DNA of 64,000 bases from positions 97,200 to 161,199 of the forward strand of contig KN880463.1 in the NCBI GenBank assembly GCA_000934385.1. The letters run 5' to 3'. The position numbers were made by a program, and so were the translations under genes. The notes below the pieces were generated by a model. It did no database searches. It had not been told where the DNA came from and saw only the letters and a list, made by a program, of their open reading frames with translations. This DNA comes from Cylindrobasidium torrendii FP15055 ss-10. Its lineage: Eukaryota > Basidiomycota > Agaricomycetes > Agaricales > Physalacriaceae. This document shows, piece after piece, positions 35,319-45,588 of the stretch. Each line of letters starts with the position of its first letter. Position 1 is the stretch's first letter.

Positions 35319-36041
35319 TCTGTTTATATTACAATGCTTTACTACTACTAAGTATACACTTCACGCCGTCGTTTCTGGAGTATAATGATAACGAACCCCC
35401 TTCGAGCTATCACAGCAGAACGTTGGCCTTCGAAACTTGAAGCTTGAAATTTGAGACTTGAGATCTCAATTTCAATAGTGGCTCGTCGGGCTAACCTGTT
35501 AGGCAACCGCCAGACAAATGATGGCATTTCGGCCCGTGCGCCCGGGTATGCTCTATCTTTTGGTCTTGAACCATCGTGTTCTACGCGGATTGTTCCCGCT
35601 AGGCCCTACTCTGCCGGACACTAACTAGAAACGATATCTCAACGACTTCATTCCAGATACGTTTGATACAAGTATCTGAGTTCTCTTTGCGGAAACGCTG
35701 CTCTGCCCAGTGCACATACACTTGCTTGGCCGATATCCTCAAGTGGCAACACCTCAACTGCGGTCGACAGCTTGCGCTTGCGCCTTGGACAGCTAGCTTC
35801 CAGGATGCCACTAATCTCCTCTTGTAATTCGAAGCATTCGTGCGTATGTCGACGTACTAGTCAAATACGATGCTGAGAGTCACGCCCAGAGCATCTACGG
35901 TCGATACGAAACTCACGTGTGTCTCCTACCATGGCCTGCTATTGCCATTGACCACTGAGCAGTGCGCATAATCCCGTTTTCGAAGTCAAAGCCTGGTATT
36001 TAGCACCCTTAAACACAACCATTATCAAGGTTCCGCAATAC
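35319..36041. other. Intergenic, 0.7 kb, with a small inverted repeat
   Basis: No gene supported. A near-perfect inverted repeat, TTGAAATTTGAGA then TCTCAATTTCAA, lies within about 35444-35476. Confidence 0.4.
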
Positions 36042-37082
36042 ATGCGCGCCCTCTCCTCTATCATGGCCTCGAGAGTCAGCTCAGTCTGCTTTCACATGTC
36101 CTGGAACTTATGGCTCCTTCTCCCTGTCACGCTCCGGAGGCGACTCTACATTCATTTACAAAACACCTTCAACCATGAAGCGTTCGAAGCCTATCGGCTG
36201 CCAGGCGGTCTAGCACTCAAGGTCACACGCGATCCTTTTCTCGAAGTGTCAAATCTCCGTTTTATTGAGGCTAATACCTCGATTCCCGTTCCCCATGTCT
36301 ACGACTGGGTTCCGAGCCAAGGAAATGCCATTGGCGATGGGGTTGTAATCATGACTTGGATCGACGGAGAGAATTTGTGGAATTGGCTTGCTGACCGCAC
36401 TCACTTTCCGGACGAATACTACTCCTTGGTCGATTACCTCGAAAATGGAGAGGACATCGACATTCATGGCACGATTGCAAAACTAGAAACATTCACCCCG
36501 GAAATCGATTTATCAGACGCGTCGTTTGTTGTCGACGATCTTCGACGAGCCATATCTCAACTTCGCGCACTGAAGCCTCCTGGTGACGGGAGGGTCTGTG
36601 GTCTTGGAGGACAGCCACTCAAGTGTCTGCGATATGATGGAGACCGCGATGTGCCTCACAGGCTATCTGCTGTGAAGGACGTACCCACTTTTCATCAAAT
36701 ACTTCTCAGCCAAGTGGCATTCCCAAGCCGGCTCCCTCGGATCCTGCAGATTGCAGACAAAGTCCTTTCAAAACACTACGAAATACGCTTTGCTCATTCG
36801 GATCTCAATTCCACTAATGTTCTGATCAAGGATGGTCGTCTGGCCGCCATTATAGACTGGGAGATGGCAGGTTGGTATCCTGAATATTGGGAGTATACTA
36901 TGCTTCATTTGCAGAACCGAAATCGCAAGCCACTCATTGCCTTCTGGAAACATGTCAATCCATGCGGTCAACGGTACGAAGAGGAACTGGAGTTCGAGAG
37001 AGCATTGTGGCATAGCTCGGGGCATACGTTTGTGCCTCCTGGGGTCATCGACGACGATCCTTACGATATTCCCGTCGAATAG
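36042..37082 (+). CDS. Aminoglycoside-phosphotransferase-like (APH) kinase-fold protein
   Basis: The ATG at 36042 gives a continuous 346-codon frame, unusual here for having no intron. Kinase-fold motifs: ALKVTRDPF with a possible ATP-binding Lys, EANTSIPVPHVYDWV (typical APH hinge approach), then the catalytic loop FAHSDLNSTNVLIKDG (HxD...N, about 36790) and the Mg-binding IIDWEMAGWYPEYWEY (about 36850). The N-terminal 40 residues are hydrophobic and may be mis-started; inner ATGs exist. Such proteins are abundant in basidiomycetes; substrates are mostly unknown, and it is not evidence of antibiotic resistance. Confidence 0.82.
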   Translation: MRALSSIMASRVSSVCFHMSWNLWLLLPVTLRRRLYIHLQNTFNHEAFEAYRLPGGLALKVTRDPFLEVSNLRFIEANTSIPVPHVYDWVPSQGNAIGDGVVIMTWIDGENLWNWLADRTHFPDEYYSLVDYLENGEDIDIHGTIAKLETFTPEIDLSDASFVVDDLRRAISQLRALKPPGDGRVCGLGGQPLKCLRYDGDRDVPHRLSAVKDVPTFHQILLSQVAFPSRLPRILQIADKVLSKHYEIRFAHSDLNSTNVLIKDGRLAAIIDWEMAGWYPEYWEYTMLHLQNRNRKPLIAFWKHVNPCGQRYEEELEFERALWHSSGHTFVPPGVIDDDPYDIPVE

Positions 37083-37567
37083 AGATTGCAATTATGTACG
37101 CGACGTTTGCATGATAACACGATTGGTCATTCCACGACCAAACTTCCACTGTCTTTGCTACAGCCCCCAGAATCTGCCTCCCTTTGCGTCCCTTTGTACT
37201 ACTTGTACAGCAGCTTGTTTATCTTTACAAGGCCGTGTTTTAACCAGGCTACTGTTGAGCTGACTCTACCTGTAGTGGATTCTCCCTGCGGATTCGGCTT
37301 TGGTTAGCGCAGCTCAGACACCGTTCCGCACCATTGCGTGGTGAAGGTCGTGATTTAGAAACAAGTTGATCTACGAGTCCGGAATCCTGCCTGTGATTAC
37401 AATGAGCAAATGGAAGCTCGCGAAATTCCCCCTGCTCTGAGTCTCTTGATGTTGCCTATTTAACATGTCTAAGTCTTGCTTTCATTTTGATTTTCTTTGC
37501 CATCTTGCATGAATCGAACCCAGTTGACTAAAGTCTAGGCCACTGTTTGTCTTTGTTTCATCACGCT
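37083..37567. other. Intergenic, 0.49 kb
   Basis: 3' end of the APH gene and promoter of the next gene. Nothing else supported. Confidence 0.35.
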
Positions 37568-38364
37568 ATGCTTCGCTCTGCCATGAGACACACTCCCGCG
37601 TCGTCGCCAATGGTGACGACGTCGGCTCTGCCCTCTACATCATCCACTTCGACACCAGACAGAGTTCTGTCCCCGTCGACTTCGCCGTCAGTGATGGACT
37701 CGAGATCGCCGCTGTATACACCCAAGGTCTCGTTCGACACCTTCGAGAACTCCTCAGCAGCCATGTTCTCGTTCACACTATCCTCCGCATCAGCATCGTA
37801 TGTGCGCACACCGGCTACGCGGGTATTCCTTTGCGCCGCCTCTCCGGATGAGTCGGGGCGGAAGGCACTGGATTGGGCGCTGGAATCGCTTGTGCAGGAC
37901 TCGGACGAGCTGGTCGTTTGCCGTGGAATTGAAGAAGACGATTTATCGGAGAGAGACCACGATGATATCCGGGATGAGGCCCGCAAATTGATGAAGGGCA
38001 TCCAAGAGCAAGCCATCGCGGAAGACCCCACCCGACGCATCTCCATCCACCTCGAATATGTCGCGGGCAAGGTTCCTGACACCCTGGACCGCCTCATCGC
38101 TCTCTACCGGCCTGATTCAGTTGTTGTTGGCACTAGGGGGCGCAAGTAAGTTGTCTTCCAGTGCTTAACCTTACGGCCGGTACTCATCCTCTGTGCGGTA
38201 GGCCATGGCAAACGCTGACCACGAAAGGGGCCATGGGGTCTGTTTCGCGATATGTCCTCATACATTCCCCCGTACCCATTATTGTCGTTCGCCCCGACCG
38301 GAAGGTTAGGAAGGGCGTTGAGAAACGCAAGGCCGATCCCAAGCGCGGCACACACTTTGATTAG
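37568..38364 (+). CDS. Universal stress protein A-like protein
   Basis: The ATG at 37568 opens a Ser/Thr/Pro-rich, probably disordered N-terminus of about 85 residues (MLRSAMRHTPASSPM...). The USP fold follows: TRVFLCAASPDESGRKALDW (first strand and helix), LDRLIALYRPDSVVVGTRGR, an intron at 38146-38201, then KPWQTLTTKGAMGSVSRYVL and HSPVPIIVVRPDRK. The ATP-binding pattern G-x2-G-x9-G-S/T is recognisable as GTRGRK...GSVS. The N-terminal tail is a fungal addition. About 245 residues. Function in the cell unknown; stress response is a family-level inference. Confidence 0.85.
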
Positions 38365-38980
38365 CCTTCTTCCACAAAGTTCCATTTCTCCCCTCACTAT
38401 CTGCTTCTATCTACCTACGTATTGTCTATAATGGTTCTCCGTATTGCGATATTTTGTGCCCGTATAGTGATTGGGCACAGATCGACGGACTGATTGTCTA
38501 CATACATATACAGTGTATCAAGTACTCATTCTCGAATTTCATTGAGCAGGCGGGGACTGTCGACGCATTTCTACCTCTCGTGGTGGGGGATCTAATGTCT
38601 GTTTGCCTCACACATATCTACTTTCGCCTCCTCGCCGCGCGGATTTCTGTGTATACACGCTAAATTGAACCTGTTTTCACCTCAACTTCCTACATGTACA
38701 CTCGAGCTCAACCTATCTGTGCACACTGAATAGAAATATCCATGATTGCTTGCTGAGGCGCGCTGATGGCGGAAAGCACATCAAACGGATCATTGATCGC
38801 ATAACGTGGAGGAAAGCAATATTGCCAGGAACGGTGAACTCTGCCTCTTACCTTCGTTGCCCAACACTGCGGGGCACAGGAAACAGCTCTTTCTTTGTTT
38901 TGTGCTAATATTGACGCGACTGGAATACTTTATACCCGGATTTTAAGAACGCTATACCAAGGAACGCGGTGCCGTGCGTA
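38365..38980. other. Intergenic, 0.6 kb
   Basis: No gene supported. Right end is the promoter of the transporter gene. Confidence 0.35.
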
Positions 38981-40515
38981 ATGCCTCCGAAGGAATCTCC
39001 AGCAGACGAAAAGCTGAACCGCGATGTGGCAACCGGTTCGTTTGCAGCAGACTCAGATATCCATGCATCTCCTGGTGCGTAATGGCGTGCAGAGCTTACT
39101 TTGATTTGACCCACATAATGACAGTATTACCCGTCTTGTGCTACTGCTTCGCATCCATTCTTATGACTCTCGTTAATAAAGTATGTCTCCCCACGTCCTG
39201 CATTGCGTTCTCTCATATGCGCGGACAGTTTGTGGTATCCGGAGCACAATTCTCCATGACGTTCCTTCTCCTTGCAATACAGTCTTCGGTCTGCTCGATA
39301 TGTGTCCTTCTCGTCAAGCGAATGGGCATCATATCATTTCGCGCGTTCGACTCCAAAGATGCAAAAGCATGGTTCCCAATCAGCTTCATGCTAGTGTTTG
39401 TGATATACACGGGCTCGAAGAGTCTGGTGGGTGCTCCGTGCGGAAGGCTCAACGTCTGCTGATATTCGCGAAGCAATACTTGAGTATACCAGTCTACACC
39501 ATCTTCAAGAACCTCACAATCATTCTCATCGTATGTCGAATTCACGCGTTCATGGACGCGTCCTGATGGTTGAAGGCATATGGAGAAATGATTTGGTTTG
39601 GAGGAAAGGTGTCCGCATTGACATTTGTGTCGTTCGTGTTCATGGTAAGGATTCTCACACTGAACTCTCTTCGTGAATAACATTTTGTCTTTCAGGTCGT
39701 GTCTTCTGTTATTGCAGCTTGGTCGGACATCTCTGCAGTTACCAGCACGGCGTCTGTCACATACGGCATGAACCTCCAAGGCTTGAGCGCCATGTCAAAT
39801 GCTGTGTACAAACTCAACATCGGCTACCTATGGATGCTCATCAATTGCTTGACGAGTGCGGCCTATGTTTGTCTTCTCTCCACCGCGTCTTCTAGTGCTC
39901 CAGCTGACATCAAGGACGCAGGTACTGACGATGCGAAAGAGGATAAAAGTGACCGGGTTTACCGACTGGGACTCGATGTTTTATTCAAACGCACTTGGTG
40001 TGCCCGTGCTGGCGGTGTTCTCATTCATTGCTGAGGATTGGGGTGCTGAGAACCTGAAGCGCAACTTGTAAATCCCTCCCCAACCATCACAGACGTCTCT
40101 GTACTGACGGGTTGCTCGCCAGTCCTGAGGAGACGCGCAACTTCCTGTTGATGATGATAGTGTTCTCTGGCACTGCTGCGGTGGGGATATCGTATACGAC
40201 GGCGTGGTGCATACGCGTAACCAGCAGCACGACATACAGGTATGGTTATCTGCGCTCCTAAGCATCGAGTCCACATCAATGCCAAGATTTTTTTCTGACG
40301 GATTTCGCAGTATGGTCGGCGCATTAAATAAATTGCCTGTGGCAGCCTCAGGGATGATGTTTTTTGGCGACCCCGTCACCTTGGGATCCGTATCTGCCAT
40401 CGGTGTTGGTTTCTTTGCTGGGCTGTTGTACGCAGTGGCCAAGAACAACCAGAAGGCAACGGAGGCGCATTCGAAGGCACAACCTATCATTCCTCTTAAC
40501 AATCGAAGCTCATGA
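38981..40515 (+). CDS. VRG4: Golgi GDP-mannose transporter (Vrg4 type)
   Basis: Nucleotide-sugar transporter exchanging GDP-mannose for GMP into the Golgi for mannan and glycolipid mannosylation. The ATG at 38981 gives [19 protein letters not shown]. The first intron (39074-39124) joins to [19 protein letters not shown]. Later segments include [40 protein letters not shown] (FKNLT, a conserved Vrg4 motif), [15 protein letters not shown], and the GDP-mannose recognition motif [16 protein letters not shown] (about 40320). Ten hydrophobic stretches are spread over about eight exons. The C-terminus ends IIPLNNRSS. Pairs functionally with the phosphomannomutase at 19518. Confidence 0.94.
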
Positions 40516-40851
40516 AAGGTCTATCGTGCTCGAAAGGATAGAGGGTGCCATGGGGAACGTACGGGTGGGTCAGGCAGAATGATTGGAGTGGCGGATTTTG
40601 GGGAGAGGCGCTGGGCGGATATGCGATATCAGACGGAGATGCGGCGTTAATATTCTCTTCGACGCGTTGTACGAACTAGGAGGCAGTTGATTTGCTCGGC
40701 AACTCTGAGTAGCATCGTAGATCTCATCAATGGTAATTGCCTTTTAGGTGGAATTACGATCGACTTCCTCTTGGCTTCCTTCCACCACCATCGACTTCTA
40801 CCGTCGTCTATCTTGTTTATTCTCGCGTTGTACTAGCTTTCTTTTACCAAG
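40516..40851. other. Intergenic, promoter of pyruvate carboxylase
   Basis: A CT-rich tract just before 40852 resembles a fungal transcription-start region. No gene. Confidence 0.4.
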
Positions 40852-43800
40852 ATGTCGGCGACTACAGCGGGACTGCATCCCGCGCGACTTGCGGGCACTG
40901 TATGTGGTCCGAGCTGCTGCCAATCGTTCAGGCCGACTCACAAGTCCTTCTAGTTTGCGCCCATCCCATCCGCACCAGGAACTCCCATCCACAGCATCCA
41001 GGTGTGTACCTACATCCCAGAGGGGTCGTTCAAGCGCATACATGACATGGTCCATCTCGAGCGCGTTGGCCGGCCCGGATGCCAGCCCCAGAACTGACGA
41101 AACGGATAGACGATGCGTAGGAAGTCTGCCGGGCACGGAGGTCCTCTCACGAAGATCCTTGTTGCGAACCGTGGAGTATGTTGTCCCCCGTAAAGCGCGC
41201 CCTCCTTGACACTGACGCGTCGTTCAGGAAATTGCCATCCGCGTCTTCCGCACCGCCCACGAGCTCGCGATGCACACTGTTGCCATCTATTCGTATGAAG
41301 ATCGCTTATCGGCGCATAGACAGAAGGTGCGCAACGCGCGCGCGCGTCAACTCCAATCCCATACTAACGCGGCACACTCTAGTCTGATGAAGCATATCAA
41401 GTCGGCAAAGGGCTTACACCTGTCGGGGCTTATCTGGCGCAGGACGACATCATCAGAGTGGCACTCGAGCATGGCGTGGATATGATCCATCCAGGGTGTG
41501 TTACTCCCTCGATGGCAGACAGAATGCCAAGACTGACAACACGCGAATCCATCCAGCTATGGTTTCCTTTCCGAGAACGCAGAATTTGCGCGCAAGGTCG
41601 AGCAGGCTGGCATTGCATTCATCGGCCCGTCCCCGGAAGTCATCGACGGTCTTGGTGACAAGACGAAGGCGCGCACCCTCGGTCCGTAATTCCCTTTCCC
41701 CCTGTCCACCGACCTGACAGCTCCCTGTAGCCATGAAAGTTGGCGTGCCGGTCGTACCGGGAACTCCAGGACCCGTTGGAACATACCAGGAGGGTGAGGC
41801 CTTCATCCAGGAGCACGGATTCCCAGGTGTGTACTTCGCTATATCCTCAGCTTCATTGGCTCACTTCCTGTTCAGTCATTATCAAGGCGGCTATGGGTGG
41901 TGGAGGCCGCGGCATGCGTGTCGTCCGCGAACAGGGCGAATTCGCTTCATCCTTCGAGCGTGCTGTCTCCGAGGCCAAGTCTGCCTTCGGTGATGGCACC
42001 GTGTTTATTGAGCGTTTCCTCGAACGTCCACGCCACATCGAGGTCCAGCTCCTCGCCGACGCCGAGGGCAACACAATCCATTTGTTCGAACGTGACTGCT
42101 CCGTCCAGAGGCGTCATCAGAAGGTCGTTGAGGTCGCCCCGGCCACCCACCTGCCAGAAGAAGTCCGTCAAGCCATCCTTGGGGATGCCATCAAGCTTGC
42201 CAAGAGTGTTGGCTACAGGAATGCTGGTACCGCGGAGTTCCTCGTCGACCAGATGGGTCGCCACTACTTCATCGAAATCAACCCACGCATTCAGGTGGAG
42301 CACACCATCACTGGTACGCCGATTGCAAACACGTTGCTCGCATCTCTAATACATTTCCCCATATAGAGGAAATCACCGGCATCGATATTGTTGCCGCGCA
42401 GATCCAGATCGCGGCTGGTGCTACCCTCCCTCAGCTTGGTCTGACTCAGGAAGCCATCACCAAGCGCGGTTTCGCTATCCAGGCCCGTATCACCACTGAA
42501 GATGCTGCCTCCGGTTTCCAGCCCGACACTGGCAAGATCGAGGTCTACCGCAGTGCCGGCGGAAATGGTGTCCGTCTTGATGCCTCCTCCGGCTTCGCAG
42601 GTGCCCAGATTACGGTACGCAAGATAGCGGTCGCCCCGCCTCAGGAAACTCATCTTTCCATAGCCCCACTACGACAGTCTGCTTGTTAAGTGCACTGTCA
42701 GTGGCACCACCTATGAAGTCGCCCGCCGCAAGATGTTGCGTGCTTTGGTCGAGTTCCGCATTCGCGGTGTCAAGACTAACATTCCCTTCCTGTTCCGCCT
42801 TCTTACCCACGATGTCTTCATTGGAGGAAAGACGTGGACAACGGTAAGCACCGAGAGAGGACTAAACCATATGTATATTTTAACTCACGGTTCTCCAAGT
42901 TCATCGACGACACTCCCGATCTCTTCAAACTCGTCCAGACTCAAAACCGTGCGCAGAAGTTGCTCGCATATCTCGGTGATCTTGCTGTCAATGGTAGCTC
43001 CATTAAGGGCCAAACTGTGTGTTCCTTCCTGCGTAGTAGATTGACGCGCTGACCTCATTTTTAGGGAGAGCCTGGTCTCAAGGACGATATTGTTATTCCC
43101 AAGCTTCAAAACCCCGAAGACCCCGACGGCCCACCTGTAGACACTACCCTGCCATGCCAAGTTGGATGGCGCAACATCATCGTCGAACACGGCCCAGAGG
43201 CGTTCGCCAAGGCTGTCCGCGAATATCCTGGCACGCTCATTATGGACACCACCTGGCGTGATGCCCATCAGTCCCTCCTCGCTACCCGTCTGCGCACTAT
43301 CGACATGGCCAACATTGCCAAGGAGACGAGTTACGCTCTTGCAAACTCGTACAGTCTTGAGTGCTGGGGTGGAGCTACCTTCGATGTCGCGATGCGCTTC
43401 CTGTACGAGGACCCTTGGGAGAGACTGGTATTTAATTTCTTGTCTTCCAGGGTTTCCCGCTAATGCATTTGTGCAGAGGACTCTCCGTAAGCTTGTGCCC
43501 AACATTCCCTTCCAAGCTCTCGTCCGTGGTGCCAACGGTGTTGGTTACACTAGCTATCCGTGCGTCCTATGTTGCTTTCATGCCGTTGGTCGACTGAGCT
43601 GGCTATAGTGACAACGCAATCTACGACTTCTCCAAGAAGGCTGTCGAGAACGGTCTCGATATCTTCCGTGTCTTCGACTCGCTCAACTACTTTGAGAACG
43701 TAGGTATCCTTCTTTCCCACCATTGTACGGGATTTGACGACACATACAGATGAGACTCGGTATCGATGCCGCAAAGAAGGCAGGTGGTGTCTGTGAAGCT

Positions 43801-45588
43801 GTCGTGTGCTACACTGGGGACGTCGCAAGTCCCAAGGAGACCAAGTACACTCTGGCCTACTACCTCGACTTTGTTGAGCAGCTCGTGAAGGAGGGCATCC
43901 ACGTTCTTGGTATCAAGGATATGGCTGGACTTCTCAAGCCTGAGGCTGCCAAGCTGTGAGTATCCACCCCGCGCGAATTGGGAGCAATACTAACAATTTT
44001 CCAGTTTGATTGGTGCCATTCGTGAGAAATACCCTGACCTGCCTATTCACGTCCACTCGCACGATACTGCCGGTATCGCTGCTGCTAGCATGATTGCATG
44101 CGCCCTTGCTGGTGCTGATGTTGTTGACGTTGCCATCGACAGTGAGTATTTTCGATGCTCTTGATGGCTCCATCTCACCTGTTGTAGGCATGTCTGGTCT
44201 CACCTCACAGCCGTCGATGGGTGCCGTCTGCATGGCTCTCGAACAGACCAAACTCGGCACAGGTATTCGCTACCAGGATATCCAAGCACTCAACCTCTAC
44301 TGGACCCAAGTTCGCGTGCTCTACTCTTGTTTCGAGGCCAATGTCCGCGCCTCTGACTCAAGTGTCTTCGACCACGAGATGCCTGGTGGTCAGTATACCA
44401 ATTTGATGTTCCAAGCCTCCCAGCTTGGACTTGGCACCCAATGGTCGGTCATCAAACAAAAGTACATTGAGGCCAACGAACTTGTGAGTTCAACGCGTTT
44501 GGACAGGAAGTGCACTCACTCACACACTCACTAGTGCGGTAACATCGTCAAGGTTACACCGTCCTCCAAGGTTGTCGGCGACTTTGCGCAATGGATGACT
44601 TCGAACAACGTCACCAAAGAGGAAGTCCTTGCTCGTGCAGAGGAGTTCGACTTCCCATCATCTGTCGTCGAATTCTTCCAAGGCTACCTTGGCCAGCCGG
44701 TCGGCGGTTTCCCCGAACCTCTTCGTACCAAGATCATTCGCAACAAGCCAAGAATCGATGGACGCCCGGGTGCGACCATGGAGCCGCTTGACTTCAAGAA
44801 GATCAAGGCTGAGCTGAGGGCCAAGTTCGGAAAGCACATCTCTGACGCAGATGTTGCCTCGTATGTGATGTACCCGAAGGTCTTTGAGGAGTACCAAGGC
44901 TTCCTAGAGAAGTACGGTGACCTGAGGTGAGTTTTCATGTCTGTCATGAAGAGCAAAGAAATTCATGCATGGTTAGCGTTATCCCCACTCGCTACTTCTT
45001 GGCGCGCCCCGATGTCGGCGACGAGATGCACATCTCTATCGAGAAGGGAAAGACCCTCATTATTCGCCTCATGGCTGTCGGTCCTGTTGTTGAGGGCCAG
45101 TCGCAGCGTGATGTGTGGTTCGAGGTTAACGGCGAGGTAAGGGTTCAAATTACTGATGAAGTGTGATGCTGACGGCATGGTTTGAAGGTTCGCGCGCTGG
45201 CTGTTGAGGACAAGAACTCTGCGGTCGAAACTTTGTCTCGGGAGAAGGCGACGAACGAGCCCGGCTCTGTCGGTGCGCCGATGTCTGGTGTCGTCGTCGA
45301 GGTTAGGGTGAAGGAGGGTGCAGAGATCAAGAAGGGCGACCCTGTTTGCGGTGAGTGTCTTTACGTGAGCTGGTGGGCGTCTGTGGCTCAACATGAAATT
45401 TTCCCTTCAGTCCTAAGCGCCATGAAGATGGAATCTGCGGTGACTGCGCCGGTGTCCGGACATGTGAAGCGTGTTGTCGTTCATGAAGGTACGCAACGCT
45501 CCTCTCCGTATACTCTGGGTGCTTACAAAGGATCTGTGTAGGTGACTCTATCGCGCAAGGCGACCTCACCGTGGAAATTGTGCAATAG
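40852..45588 (+). CDS. PYC: Pyruvate carboxylase
   Basis: Biotin enzyme making oxaloacetate from pyruvate and bicarbonate; cytosolic in most fungi. The conserved protein surely begins by 41113 ([20 protein letters not shown]). An upstream ATG at 40852 ([16 protein letters not shown]) ends at an excellent GTATGT donor (40900), and an acceptor at 41109 with a CTGAC branch site joins it in frame, so I use 40852. Biotin carboxylase: [53 protein letters not shown]. Carboxyltransferase: [49 protein letters not shown]. The biotin carrier has SAMKMES near the C-terminus, which ends GDLTVEIVQ. About 20 short introns. Confidence 0.95.

Noticed and set aside
36042..37082. Aminoglycoside resistance gene
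   Set aside because: Only the kinase fold is shown; such APH-like proteins are common in fungi and have no demonstrated drug substrate.
37561..38097. 178-codon minus-strand ORF
   Set aside because: Shadow of the universal stress protein gene, whose motifs are on the plus strand.
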